Notes under the pieces: generated by a model | The model's database searches: none | What the model saw: the letters and a program-made list of their open reading frames with translations, nothing else | Told to the model about the DNA's origin: nothing | Program-made: the position numbers and the translations under genes | Part shown: piece by piece, positions 28,901 to 37,234 of the stretch | Layout of the letters: each line of letters begins with the position of its first letter | How positions within the stretch are numbered: position 1 is the first letter of the stretch | Source: JBBSJZ01 sp041739875 | GTDB lineage: Bacteria; Planctomycetota; Planctomycetia; Pirellulales; Pirellulaceae | Direction: 5' to 3' | Assembly: GCA_041739875.1 (NCBI GenBank) | Contig: JBGSNA010000046.1 | Location: 1 to 64,000, forward strand | DNA: 64,000 bases

Positions 28901-29503
28901 GTCTGCGGCAAATTCACACGCTTCCTCCCACGTCGGCGGCAACCCCGTCAAGTCAATCGAAAGTCGACGGGCAATCGTTATTCGATCCGCCTCGATTGAT
29001 GGCACAAGACCTTCTTGCTCGAGACGTGCGAGAACAAACTTGTCGATTGGATTGCGTGGCCAAGCTGCGTTCGAAACTTGCGGCAACTCAGCCCGTACCG
29101 GTTGTTCGTAGGACCAGTGCTTTGCATAACTCGCACCCTGCTCAATCCAACGACGAATTAATTCCACTTCGGAATCGTTGAGTCGGCGCCCTTTGCCCTC
29201 CGGAGGCATCCGCTCGCCTTCATCCTCCGAGATGATTCTCGCGAGCAATTCACTCGCGTCCGGATCCCTGGGCACAATTGCAGCGTGTCCACCGAGATCG
29301 ATTCTCGAACCGTCTTCGGTATCTAAACGCAAATCAGCAGCCCGTTCCTGTTCATCTGGACCGTGACATATCAGACAATTATTCGACAGCAACGGTCGAA
29401 TGTCACGATTGAAATCAACAGGACTGGCGGCGATAGAAACCGAAACACAAACGAGTGTCGCGGCGACGAAGATCACGCAGCGAGGGGCAAAGCAGGCGTT
29501 CAT
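26000..29503 (-). CDS. PSCyt1-DUF1549-DUF1553 cytochrome-like protein with discoidin-type domain
   Basis: This is 1167 residues from the ATG at 29503; the open frame extends to a TTG at 29527. A signal peptide ends near residue 26. PSCyt1 carries the haem c motif C43-L-I-C46-H47. DUF1549 follows (about residues 140-350) with a second haem-like motif, CAQCH. A middle insert contains an Ala/Thr repeat and an F5/8-type C (discoidin-like) domain with IDSVVVWNRTDGGSNIYERL. The C-terminal DUF1553 holds NRHWEEIFGTGIVETSEDFG and TNTPLQALVTLNDP. These are secreted or periplasmic multidomain proteins probably involved in electron transfer and carbohydrate binding. It is followed 17 bp later by the DUF1501 gene. 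Confidence 0.92.
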   Translation of the reverse strand: MNACFAPRCVIFVAATLVCVSVSIAASPVDFNRDIRPLLSNNCLICHGPDEQERAADLRLDTEDGSRIDLGGHAAIVPRDPDASELLARIISEDEGERMPPEGKGRRLNDSEVELIRRWIEQGASYAKHWSYEQPVRAELPQVSNAAWPRNPIDKFVLARLEQEGLVPSIEADRITIARRLSIDLTGLPPTWEEACEFAADTSDSAYESYVDRLLSKPAFGERWAHVWLDLARYADSAGYADDPSREIWAYRDYVIRSLNENKPFDQFTIEQIAGDLLDHPTEDQRIATAFHRNTMTNSEGGTNDEEFRNVAVVDRVNTTMAVWMGTTMACAQCHTHKYDPLTQDEYFNLFAFFNNTEDADRRDEQPRIDIWSEEQENKKSELRSQIASLSETLDRDTPELERARHAWLAGFSNEPMWDVLVPASAVANSSVVANEPATANSPATANAPATANARELKIDDGWVIASGDKPDQDEFTLEFPTSSGLLSGLKLEVPAEQVDNFVLSQVIASWKPAGRDSIDARFVRIELPGEGKMIHLAEFQVFSDGVNVAMQGQASQSSTDFGGNVNYAIDGNTDGDFNNKSVTHTAVEKAPWIEVDLGTVKPIDSVVVWNRTDGGSNIYERLKGYKVLLLDDQRRTLWEQTPDNVPQPNSTFSPGGAIQVAFAAASADFEQSGFPAKSVLSNKVDPKSGWAVAPQQATAHELTLSLHAPLKLSEGVLTVTLRHMSEYKQHLLNRFRFAMTSDESLSQWAAIPRDIRDIIRKPEQERSDGDLAQLGKYFRSISPLLDKDRKKLASVQSQLEKIKPYASVPVMKEVPEEKRRVTKVQIRGNYLSTGVEVSEGTPAVFPPLAEGAKPNRLALAKWLVADDNPLTPRVIANRHWEEIFGTGIVETSEDFGSQGELPSHPELLDWLAVEFRESGWNLKHLLKLLVTSSTYRQNSATTPELLQADPTNRLYARGPRFRVSAESVRDQTLFVSGLLSDKMFGPPVNPLQPELGLKAAFGSDTDWKTSEGDDRYRRGLYTTWRRSSPYPSMAQFDAPNREVCSLRRIRTNTPLQALVTLNDPVYVEAAQSLARRIVKSSDTTQQRIEFAFHHVLVRNPTEEETIRLSDFAANTYKEFSARPDDAKQMATVPLGDAPEGSDIIELATWTVLSNVILNLDEILMKR
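28149..28220 (-). repeat. 18-bp in-frame repeats coding PATAN units
   Basis: Four diverging 18-bp units encode SSVVAN, EPATAN, SPATAN and APATAN, just before the discoidin-like part of the 1167-residue protein. The unit length keeps frame. It looks like a linker that grew by duplication. Confidence 0.85.
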
Positions 29504-29835
29504 GCAGTGGATTGCCAGCAAGAGCAAAAGGGGCAGGATGATCGGCAGGGTGCGGCGAACAGACCGGATCGCCGCGACGTCCTATTCTAGCCGAAATCCA
29601 ACCCGCAGCGAAGATTCGTTTGCGGAGGGACCAGGACTATTTTGATCCTGGTATACTTCGATTCCCGTAGTTCGTCCGCGATTCCGATCGTTTCTCCGCG
29701 ATTTCGGTCGTTCAATCGCACGTAGGTCGGCTCCACCGCACGTTGGTGTCCAAAAGCTGGTGTCTAAGAAAACTCCTGAAACCACAACCTTTCACATCCA
29801 ATCCACGCCTAAGACGTTTGAAAGTAGTCCCCACG
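29504..29835. promoter_or_regulatory. Divergent intergenic region
   Basis: This 332-bp gap lies between the cytochrome-like gene and a sulfatase transcribed away from it. It contains two imperfect copies of TCCGCGATTTCGGTCGTT-like sequence near 29676-29715 and two copies of a TGGTGTC word near 29745-29763. I saw no clear promoter consensus or RNA element. Confidence 0.35.
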
Positions 29836-31413
29836 ATGAAATCGGTAACAATGCTATTCGCATGCTCGGTGGTTTTGTTCGTCAGCTTGAATTCGATTGC
29901 TGCAGAACCCGCGCAACCTAACATCGTCGTGATGCTCGTCGATGACATGGGAGTGATGGACACTTCGCTTCCGTTCTTAACAGACGCCGAAGGTCGTCCC
30001 ACTCGATATCCGCTGAACGAGTACTACCGCACTCCGAATATGGAACGCCTCGCGGCTCGTGGAGTTCGATTCAACGATTTTTGTGCCATGAGCGTCTGTT
30101 CGCCAACTCGCGTCTCGATCATGACCGGCCAAAACGCGGCGCGACATCACACAACCAATTGGATCAACCCGGACCAAGATAATCGCGGCCCCCAAGGTCC
30201 GCCGGAATGGAATTGGAAGGGACTCTCAAGCACCCACGTGACGTTGCCTCGCTTGTTACAGTCCAACGGGTATCGCACGATCCACGTCGGCAAGGGCCAC
30301 TTTGCGCCAAGGGAATTCGAAGGCGCTAACCCGCAAGCCATCGGCTTCGATATCAATGTGGCTGGAGCTTCGATCGGCGCTCCGGGAAGCTACTTCGGAA
30401 CAAACAACTTTGGTGGCAAACAGCCGCGAGAGAACAACAAAAAGCAACCCAACCAAGCGGACAACAAGAAGAAACGCACGGATCATGCTGTGCCGGGTCT
30501 TGAGAAGTATCACGGCCAGGAAATTTTTCTCACTGAAGCACTGACAATCGAAGCGAAACAACGTCTCAGTGACGCAGTGGGCGAGAGCAAACCGTTTTTT
30601 CTGTACTTTGCTCAGTATGCTGTGCACGCACCGTTCAACTCCGACCCGAGGTTTGCTGCGAATTACAAAGACTCTGGCAAGCCGGAGCAGGCGCAAGCTT
30701 TCGCGACCCTGATCGAAGGAATGGATAAATCGCTCGGAGACATCCTGGATCATCTCGATGCACTCGGAGTCGCAGACAACACGCTCGTGATTTTCTTGGG
30801 GGATAACGGTAGCGATGCTCCACTCGGGCACCAACATGTCGTGGCTTGTGCGGCACCGTTGAGAGGCAAGAAAGGGTCGCACTACGAAGGCGGCACACGC
30901 GTTCCGTTTATCGCCGCCTGGGCCAAGTCCGATGCGAGCAATGCACACCAAATACGACTACCGATCGCGGTTGGCGCCGTGCAAAACCAACAGGCCGCTG
31001 TGCAGGATCTCTTTCCAACCATCCTCGATCTAACTGGCGTCGCGTCGCCATCTGAGCACGCTGTCGACGGAAAGAAGCTCCATACCCTTTTGACTGCGAA
31101 GCAAGATACGACGCGTGACGAAACGTTCTTGATGCACTATCCGCACTCGCCGCACCGCTCAGATTACTTCACCGTGTTCCGTGATGGTGACTGGAAAGTG
31201 GTGTATCACTATTTTCCATCAGACGTCTCGGGCGGTAGCCACTACCAACTGTTCAATCTGAAAAACGATCCGTTCGAGCAAAATGATCTCGTCAAATCGG
31301 AAGCAAGTGAGTTGAAACGAATGATGCAGCGACTCATTGCTAGTCTGGAAGCCCACGAGGCCCTCTATCCGCTGAACCAAGACGGTACTGCTGCCCTTCC
31401 TGTGATGCCATAG
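29836..31413 (+). CDS. Secreted type I sulfatase (CSPTR)
   Basis: This is 525 residues from the ATG at 29836, which is followed by a clear signal peptide ending SIAAEP. NIVVMLVDDMGVMD holds the metal aspartates. The formylglycine motif is C88-S-P-T-R92, then VSIMTG. VIFLGDNGSDAPLGH forms the second metal region. A hydrophilic Asn/Lys-rich insertion (KQPRENNKKQPNQADNKKK) near residues 200-218 is unusual and probably a surface loop. HYPHSPHRSDYFTVFRDGDWK is typical of arylsulfatases of this type. Substrate unknown; it stands alone ahead of the FHA-GGDEF gene. Confidence 0.93.
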   Translation: MKSVTMLFACSVVLFVSLNSIAAEPAQPNIVVMLVDDMGVMDTSLPFLTDAEGRPTRYPLNEYYRTPNMERLAARGVRFNDFCAMSVCSPTRVSIMTGQNAARHHTTNWINPDQDNRGPQGPPEWNWKGLSSTHVTLPRLLQSNGYRTIHVGKGHFAPREFEGANPQAIGFDINVAGASIGAPGSYFGTNNFGGKQPRENNKKQPNQADNKKKRTDHAVPGLEKYHGQEIFLTEALTIEAKQRLSDAVGESKPFFLYFAQYAVHAPFNSDPRFAANYKDSGKPEQAQAFATLIEGMDKSLGDILDHLDALGVADNTLVIFLGDNGSDAPLGHQHVVACAAPLRGKKGSHYEGGTRVPFIAAWAKSDASNAHQIRLPIAVGAVQNQQAAVQDLFPTILDLTGVASPSEHAVDGKKLHTLLTAKQDTTRDETFLMHYPHSPHRSDYFTVFRDGDWKVVYHYFPSDVSGGSHYQLFNLKNDPFEQNDLVKSEASELKRMMQRLIASLEAHEALYPLNQDGTAALPVMP

Positions 31414-31559
31414 GCTTCCCGAGGCACGCTGGTAAAATAGCGTTTCGTGGCGTGGGTTCAGACAGATCGATCGTGACGCGTTTCCGCGTGCCTTGCTACA
31501 ATCTCGCCACGTACAGCTTCAATAGCCTCAGCGGTTCTCTTGCTAGCAATCGGTCCATT

Positions 31560-32489
31560 ATGAGTCCAGACCAAACGTCCGATTCTCGGAACCTGTGCCA
31601 CCAAACCGTGGAAATGGGGACGATACGTGCTGATGACGACACTAACACGACCGAAGGGCGGCACACGAAGCGAGGTTTTCTGAGTGTCATTCGAAGCCGG
31701 GCCGACATCGGCGTTCACGCATTTGTTCATGGGCGCACAGTTCTTGGCCGGAATCCTGGTTGCACGTTTCCTCTTCACGATTTTCGTGTTTCATGGCAAC
31801 ATGCCGCCATTACACCCACCGGTAATGACGAGTTCGTTCTTGAGGATCTCCATTCCACCAATGGCACTCGCGTCAATGGTGCAGCGGTTGCCGGAGGCCG
31901 CGTGATGCATGACGGCGATAAGATCTTTATCGGCGAAACTGTCCTGCGTTTTTCGCTTGCGGATAAAATTGATATCGACTTTCACAGTGAAGTGGAAACG
32001 CTTGTCGGAACCGACCCATTGACGGGCTTGCCTTCGAAACGACGCTTCGATGAAGCGCTCGAATTTGCGATCCAGGCGGCTGTGCGAGGCAATGAGTCAC
32101 TCGCTGTTTTGATGATGGACATGGACGGTGTCAAGCAAATCAACGACACGCACGGCCACATGTTCGGAGCACACGTAATCGGTGAGACCGGGCGAATAAT
32201 TTCAAGCGTGATTGGCGCCAAGGGACGAGCATGTCGATTTGGCGGCGATGAGTTCAGCGCCTTCATGCTCGGCCATGATCTGGATACTGCGTGTGCTCTG
32301 AGCGAAGAAATTCGCGTCGCCGTAGAGTCCGCTGGCATGTCGAAAGATGGAATTGAACTGCGTCCAACGATCAGCATTGGGGTCGCTTGTTTTCCGCGTG
32401 TGGGACGTGACTTGCTCAGTCTCATTACGATTGCCGACGAAGCGCTCTACCGCGCCAAGGCTCAAGGCAAGAACTGCGTCGCGACCTAG
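31560..32489 (+). CDS. FHA-GGDEF diguanylate cyclase
   Basis: This is 309 residues from the ATG at 31560, one of several possible starts. The N-terminal FHA domain (about residues 32-103) has RTVLGRNPGCTFPL, VSWQHAAI and the STNGTRVNG loop that binds phosphothreonine. The C-terminal GGDEF domain (about 145-305) has DPLTGLPSKRRFDEAL, MDMDGVKQINDTHGH and an intact GGDEF at 228-232, so it should make cyclic di-GMP. The inhibitory RxxD site that usually precedes the motif is absent. Activity is probably switched by binding a phosphorylated partner, linking Ser/Thr kinase signalling to c-di-GMP. It has no transmembrane segment. Confidence 0.92.
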   Translation: MSPDQTSDSRNLCHQTVEMGTIRADDDTNTTEGRHTKRGFLSVIRSRADIGVHAFVHGRTVLGRNPGCTFPLHDFRVSWQHAAITPTGNDEFVLEDLHSTNGTRVNGAAVAGGRVMHDGDKIFIGETVLRFSLADKIDIDFHSEVETLVGTDPLTGLPSKRRFDEALEFAIQAAVRGNESLAVLMMDMDGVKQINDTHGHMFGAHVIGETGRIISSVIGAKGRACRFGGDEFSAFMLGHDLDTACALSEEIRVAVESAGMSKDGIELRPTISIGVACFPRVGRDLLSLITIADEALYRAKAQGKNCVAT

Positions 32490-32570
32490 TTCTTGCCTCA
32501 ATTGGTATTGAGCTCTGGTTTGGCTTAAGATGTTTGCGGATTCATTCATTTCGCAACAAGTACTCTGATC

Positions 32571-33995
32571 ATGCCAAACGACAAATTCAATCGGCGACTT
32601 CTTGCCGCAATCGCCGCAGTACTCATGCTGGTGGGACCAGGGTTGGTGGGACCAGGTTTGGTGCAATCTGTCGCCGAGGAGCCTCGGCCGAACATCGTTT
32701 TCATCGCAATCGACGATCTCAACGATTGGATCGGTTGCCTCGATGGCAATCCCGACGTCAAGACGCCGAATCTGGATCGACTGGCCAAGCGTGGCATGCT
32801 GTTTCGAAACGCTCATTGCCAAGTGCCCGTGTGCATGGCCTCGCGTGTTTCTGTTTTCTCCGGCAAACTCGCATCGACGACTGGATGCTATGAATTCAAC
32901 GCGGAGTTCCACCAAGCAGTGTCTCTCGCAAATGATTTGCCCATTCCGCTTCACTTCAAACGCAACGGATACACCACACTGGGCGGCGGCAAGTTACTGC
33001 ATTCTGGATTCCAAGGACGTATCGCAGACTCATTCGATGTGAACTTCAAATCCGCTCGGAATCCGTCGCCGAGTAAGAGAATGAACTGGCCAGTGAAGGT
33101 CTGGGACTTCGGCGCGTTTCCTGAGAGTGACGCGGAGATGGGTGACATGCAATTGGCGCTCGACGCGGCCAGTTATCTCAACGAAAAGCACGACAAATCG
33201 TTCTTCCTCGCGACTGGATTTCATCGGCCCCACGTGCCACTTCATGTGCCCAAAAAATGGTTCGATCTTTACGACCGAAACTCGCTCACATTGCCAACCG
33301 CTCCGATCGATGATTTGGATGATATTCCTGAGAGTGACGTCACGCGCCAGGAAGCGATCGCACCGTCCCACGCCGAAGTCCTCAAGTCCGAGAAATGGCG
33401 AGACTTCGTCCATGCGTACCTAGCATGCATCAGCTTCATGGATCACTGCGTCGGCACCGTTGTCGACGCAGCCCTCGATGGACCGAATAAGGACAATACG
33501 ATTGTCGTGCTCTGGAGCGATCACGGGTTTCACCTCGGCGAAAAACAGCACTGGGCCAAGCGAACACTTTGGGAAGAGTCCACTCGATCACCTTTAATGT
33601 TTGCCGGTAAGGGGATTCCCTCCGGAGCCACCTCAGATGCCGCCGTTGGCTTGGTCGACATCTACCCGACGCTCGTGGAGATCGCTGGTTTGCCAACGCC
33701 ACAAAAATTCGATGGCGCAAGCTTGAAACCTCTACTCAGCAATCCGCAAGCGAACTGGGATCGTGCGGTCGTGTCGACATGGTTGCCAAACAACCACTGT
33801 GTCATCAAAGACCATTGGCGCTACATTCATTACCGCGAAGGTAACGAAGAACTTTACGATCTAGCCGCTGATCCAAACGAGTTCAAAAACTTAGCGGCCG
33901 ATCCGTCATTCTCGGAGATCAAAGCTAGTCTGGCGCGGTGGCTACCAGATGAAAACTCACCTCTTCTGCACGTGCCTGAGGCACGCCGCGAGTAA
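32571..33995 (+). CDS. Secreted sulfatase, iduronate-2-sulfatase-like
   Basis: This 474-residue sulfatase has a signal segment containing an in-frame duplicated VGPGL. NIVFIAIDDLNDWIG carries the metal aspartates. The formylglycine motif is C88-M-A-S-R92, then VSVFSG, with Ala at position three. FHRPHVPLHVPKKWFDLY and WSDHGFHLGEKQHWAKRTLWEE are strong marks of the iduronate/choline-sulfatase-like group. The length matches. It is convergent with the next sulfatase, 23 bp away. Confidence 0.93.
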   Translation: MPNDKFNRRLLAAIAAVLMLVGPGLVGPGLVQSVAEEPRPNIVFIAIDDLNDWIGCLDGNPDVKTPNLDRLAKRGMLFRNAHCQVPVCMASRVSVFSGKLASTTGCYEFNAEFHQAVSLANDLPIPLHFKRNGYTTLGGGKLLHSGFQGRIADSFDVNFKSARNPSPSKRMNWPVKVWDFGAFPESDAEMGDMQLALDAASYLNEKHDKSFFLATGFHRPHVPLHVPKKWFDLYDRNSLTLPTAPIDDLDDIPESDVTRQEAIAPSHAEVLKSEKWRDFVHAYLACISFMDHCVGTVVDAALDGPNKDNTIVVLWSDHGFHLGEKQHWAKRTLWEESTRSPLMFAGKGIPSGATSDAAVGLVDIYPTLVEIAGLPTPQKFDGASLKPLLSNPQANWDRAVVSTWLPNNHCVIKDHWRYIHYREGNEELYDLAADPNEFKNLAADPSFSEIKASLARWLPDENSPLLHVPEARRE

Positions 33996-34003
33996 CGCTC
34001 GCG
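33971..34003. terminator. Two adjacent hairpins between convergent sulfatases
   Basis: CGTGCC-TGA-GGCACG (33971-33985) and CGCGAG-TAACG-CTCGCG (33987-34003) form two 6-bp stems across the stop codon of the upstream gene. The convergent stop is at 34019. They could end both transcripts; there is no T-run, so intrinsic termination is uncertain. Confidence 0.4.
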
Positions 34004-34018
34004 TCAATTGATTTCGCC

Positions 34019-35473
34019 TTAGCGGCTCGAAGGGCTCTTGGATTGCGTCCAAACTGGACGTGCATTCTCCGTGACTTCGTTGTCAATGGTAATCATTCGC
34101 TCGCGCATCTTGGCAACGCGATCAGCATGCTCTGAATAGACATTGTTTTGCTCGCCGAGATCCGCCTCGAGATCGAACAGAAAATGTTCGACCGTCGGGT
34201 CTTGGTTCGCTTTCTTGTTTTTTCCTGCGGGCTTTGTCTTTTCGAGATACTTCCAATTCCCAATCCGGATGCCTTCTAGCGCTCCCTGGGCCGAGTAAAA
34301 CACAAGCTCATCGCGTGGCGACTCGTTGGAATGGAGCGTCGCGGAGATGTCCATTCCATCAATTCTATTTGCCAACGGAAGAGCTTCTCCGGTGAGCGCC
34401 GCGATGGTTGGCAACAAATCCATGGTCGTTGTAAACGCATCCGTGCTCGTGCCGGCGGGAATTCGACCAGGCCCCCACATCACGCATGGGACGCGTTGGC
34501 CGCCTTCGAATGTCGTGCCTTTGCCATCACGCAGCGGATCTGCACTTCCGCCGTGGTTCTTGAACTGTAACCAAGGCCCATTGTCGCTCGTGTAAACGAT
34601 AATCGTCTTTTCGGAGAGTCCAAGATCGCGAACCGTATCGACAAGGCGTCCGACCTCAGCATCAACGTGCTCGATGACACACTTGTACGCGTTTTTCGGG
34701 TCCGAGTCGTATGCATCCTCTGTTACATACAACGGGATGTGTGGCATCGAGTGAGGAAGGTACAAGAAAAAGGGCTTGTCCTTGCTCGCTGTGATAAACT
34801 CGATGGCTCGATCCGTGTAGCGGCGAGTGATCGTTCGCTGGTCCACCGGCAACTCGATAATGGTTTCGTTTTCCACAAGTGGAGTATTCCAATTCGTCAA
34901 GGCTGATTCCTGATCCGCCCACAACTCATCGGATGGACGTTTGGGTTTCCCCTGGTTGTCTGGATGGTTCATGTCGTTCGAATAGGGAATGCCCAAATAC
35001 GAATCAAATCCGTTGGCTCGAGGCAACGTTTCTGGGTGGTGACCCAAATGCCATTTACCAACGCATGCCGTTGCGTAGCCTTGAGACTTCAAGTGGTCTG
35101 CGATCGTGTACTCACTCGGGTTCAAACCATAATTACTTGTCGGAAACAGAACATGGCGATGCATTCCCACGCGTTTCGGATAGCAACCGGTGAGCAGCGC
35201 GGTGCGTGACGGAGAGCAAACGGAACAGGCTGAATAAAAGCTGGTATACTTTCGGCCTTCGGCTGCCATCCGATCGATATTCGGGGTCTTAATTCGCGGC
35301 GATCCAAAGCACCCCAAATCATTATAGCCCTGGTCATCCGCAAAAATGATGATGACATTCGGCTTGTCTGCGGCGCTCGTTCCGGGGGCGTTCATTCCTG
35401 CGGCGATGATCGCAGCGACAAGCAAGGCATAGTGACTGATGTTCAAGTTGCGGAAAATCAAGGGCATGTTCAT
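34019..35473 (-). CDS. Secreted type I sulfatase (CSPSR)
   Basis: This 484-residue sulfatase has a signal peptide ending GTSAAD, NVIIIFADDQGYNDLGCFG for the first metal site, and the canonical formylglycine motif C86-S-P-S-R90 followed by TALLTG. GKWHLGHHPETLPRANGFDSY and YTSDNGPWLQFKNHGGSADPLRDGK complete the active site. This closely follows the arylsulfatase A / S1_16-like pattern. The basic C-terminal region includes KTKPAGKNKKANQD. The ATG at 35473 or the one at 35467 may be used. Confidence 0.94.
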   Translation of the reverse strand: MNMPLIFRNLNISHYALLVAAIIAAGMNAPGTSAADKPNVIIIFADDQGYNDLGCFGSPRIKTPNIDRMAAEGRKYTSFYSACSVCSPSRTALLTGCYPKRVGMHRHVLFPTSNYGLNPSEYTIADHLKSQGYATACVGKWHLGHHPETLPRANGFDSYLGIPYSNDMNHPDNQGKPKRPSDELWADQESALTNWNTPLVENETIIELPVDQRTITRRYTDRAIEFITASKDKPFFLYLPHSMPHIPLYVTEDAYDSDPKNAYKCVIEHVDAEVGRLVDTVRDLGLSEKTIIVYTSDNGPWLQFKNHGGSADPLRDGKGTTFEGGQRVPCVMWGPGRIPAGTSTDAFTTTMDLLPTIAALTGEALPLANRIDGMDISATLHSNESPRDELVFYSAQGALEGIRIGNWKYLEKTKPAGKNKKANQDPTVEHFLFDLEADLGEQNNVYSEHADRVAKMRERMITIDNEVTENARPVWTQSKSPSSR

Positions 35474-36002
35474 GGGCGGGTACCGTGTGGCGGGAATAGA
35501 GAGCGTCGGTCAAACGAGCTTCGTCAAGTGTACTCGGAACGCAGCCCAGCATCATCCGCCATGGGCGCAATTCAGCCGCACGTGAATTGCGACCAAGATC
35601 TAGCTACGAACTCAATCTCCGTTCCGCAATCACACCTGCAGGACTGCGCTGCATAAGAGGAACAGTATTCCGACGCATCGTATAAGTCAGGCAATCGATC
35701 CCGAGACCATCCGTGACAATGCTTAAATGGTCTAGCGAGTAAAGCGATCTTTACCCCAAAGCCACGCGCGCCGCACGCAACTCTATACCGCATGAAAGAC
35801 GTAAGCTTCGGCCAGAGCAGCAACATCAAAGGGAAGTCTCCGAGGCATTCAAAGACTCCACAGTGCACCGATGTGGCCGCAAAGGAATCAAACCAGGCCC
35901 GATCGGGGAAGAGAATGTTTGGCCCCAATGGTCGCCTCAATGGTCCACCAGCGCAGCAGCCAACACAGAACGTTCTCAGACGCAGTGCAACCGATCAGTT
36001 GA
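35474..36002. other. Gene-poor stretch, no supported gene
   Basis: These 529 bases hold no open frame with a recognisable domain, signal peptide or good ribosome-binding site. The reverse open frame at 35572-35940 has a composition unlike a protein. The left part should contain the promoter of the reverse-strand sulfatase; the remainder may be decayed sequence belonging to the repeat-rich patch. Confidence 0.5.
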
Positions 36003-36251
36003 CTAGACCGACGACATGCCGAGCGAGTTTTCGCAGGCACACAGCCAACGCTGGCCGCTGCGAATTGCTTCCTGAGCGAGACTCTCCGGTGTCCCCGCAG
36101 CTCGCTTGAACACGCGTCCAAACTTTTGTGCCACGTCGCACCAGGCCCGCGCATCCAAACCAATGCGACTGAGGATCGGTGCCAAGTGCTCCGGAATCGC
36201 CCACACCTTGTCGCGACGCAACTGACGGCCTGTCCAATCCAACAGATCTTA
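36003..36251 (-). pseudogene. Decayed transposase C-terminal fragment (planctomycete IS200/RAYT-like)
   Basis: The reverse strand encodes about 82 residues without a proper start codon, bounded upstream by an in-frame TAA. LLDWTGRQLRRDKVWAIP, then PILSRIGLDARAWCDVAQKF, resembles the conserved C-terminal segment of planctomycete Y1/REP-associated transposases as I recall it. The catalytic HUH and Tyr part is missing. It adjoins a palindromic element and the 278-bp repeats, consistent with an old mobile-element site. The family assignment is from memory and needs a profile search. Confidence 0.4.
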
Positions 36252-36339
36252 ATACCGACCCATCAACACACCCCGGAAACCCCTTCACGCTCGCCCGATG
36301 CCCAGACTCATCCCGCTCCGGCGATGCTCGCCGTAGAGG

Positions 36340-36468
36340 CTGTGACTTTTGTAGGGTGGTTCAAAACGCGTTAGCGATGCAGACCCACCAACCGCAAATC
36401 GTCGACAACCATGGTGGGTCAGCGCGGCTAACGCCGCTCGAACCACCCTACGTTTTAAAAAATCACAG
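36340..36468. repeat. Palindromic element of about 129 bp
   Basis: GTAGGGTGGTTC at 36351-36362 is the reverse complement of GAACCACCCTAC at 36440-36451. The pairing extends outward through CTGTGA/TCACAG and inward through GACCCACC/GGTGGGTC. The folded unit is about 129 bases with a short loop. This is the form of a MITE or large REP-like element. Its right end overlaps the start of the first 278-bp repeat by three bases. Confidence 0.75.
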
Positions 36469-36743
36469 CCTCGTAGGCCGAAACAAGCGAAGCGAAGTTC
36501 CAGCGATTCCTTTTTTCAGACGCTTGCGCTACCGCAACGTCGTTGCGCATACAAAGCTGGTTCAATCGGCAATGTTACAGATCGCTGCATCGGCTCAATC
36601 CTTGACTGCCGGAACTTCGGTACCCCTGTTCCGACCCACTCCTATTCGTTGCTCTGTTACTTTCCGATTGCTCTCCCGCCCCAGGTCGGCTCGTCCGACA
36701 TGAGCGAAAGTTTTGAGATTAGATAACGCGCCAATCGCAACCA
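36466..36743. repeat. 278-bp direct repeat, copy 1
   Basis: It begins CAGCCTCGTAGGCCG and ends CCAATCGCAACCA. The same-length copy lies exactly 491 bp to the right, with scattered substitutions. The last ~90 bases are nearly identical between copies, the middle more diverged. On the reverse strand the conserved end can encode W-L-R-L-A/V-R-Y-L-I-S-K followed by LSLMSDEPTWGGRAIGK and a stop. Confidence 0.9.
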
Positions 36744-36827
36744 CCCCCCCTCGCCGGCTTGCCCGGCAGGAAGCGAAGTTTCACTCTCCGCCTCGGAACG
36801 CTCGAACAACGAATGCGACGCAACGAA

Positions 36828-36851
36828 GAAACTACAAAGGAAACTACAAAG
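36828..36851. repeat. Perfect 12-bp tandem duplication
   Basis: GAAACTACAAAG is repeated twice head to tail in the spacer between the two 278-bp repeats, where I see no gene. Confidence 0.88.
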
Positions 36852-36956
36852 GGCCAGCCACATACTACAAGTGTTGAACAGTAAGATTTTCTTTTTCCAA
36901 CGGGCACAACGGGCCATTCATGTTTTGCAAGTCTCGAAGCGTTAGATACCGGTTTT

Positions 36957-37234
36957 CAGCCTCGTAGGCCGAAACGAGCGAAGCGAAGTTCCGGCGATTC
37001 CTTTTTACAGTCGCTAGCGCTACCGCAACGTCATTGTGCAAGCAAAGCCGGGTCAATCGGCGCTGAAACAGATCGTTGCCTCGGCGCGATCATCGACTGC
37101 CGGATCTTCGGTACCCCTGTTTCGGCTCACTCCTATTCGTTGCTTCGTTACTTTCCGATTGCTCTCCCGCCCCATGTCGGCTCGTCCGACATGAGCGAAA
37201 GTTTTGAGATTAGATAACGCACCAATCGCAACCA
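36957..37234. repeat. 278-bp direct repeat, copy 2
   Basis: This is the second copy of the repeat at 36466-36743, in the same orientation, with no net insertion or deletion. Its right end supplies the 3' end and stop codon of the reverse-strand GYF_2 gene. The 213-bp spacer between copies has no supported gene. Confidence 0.9.

Noticed and set aside
35572..35940. Reverse 122-codon open frame in the repeat-rich patch
   Set aside because: Cys/Arg-rich composition, no ribosome-binding site and no domain; not supported as a gene.
36657..36917. 86-codon reverse open frame over repeat copy 1
   Set aside because: Its C-terminal part is the repeat's constant tail and the remainder has no features; more likely chance reading of the repeat than a gene.
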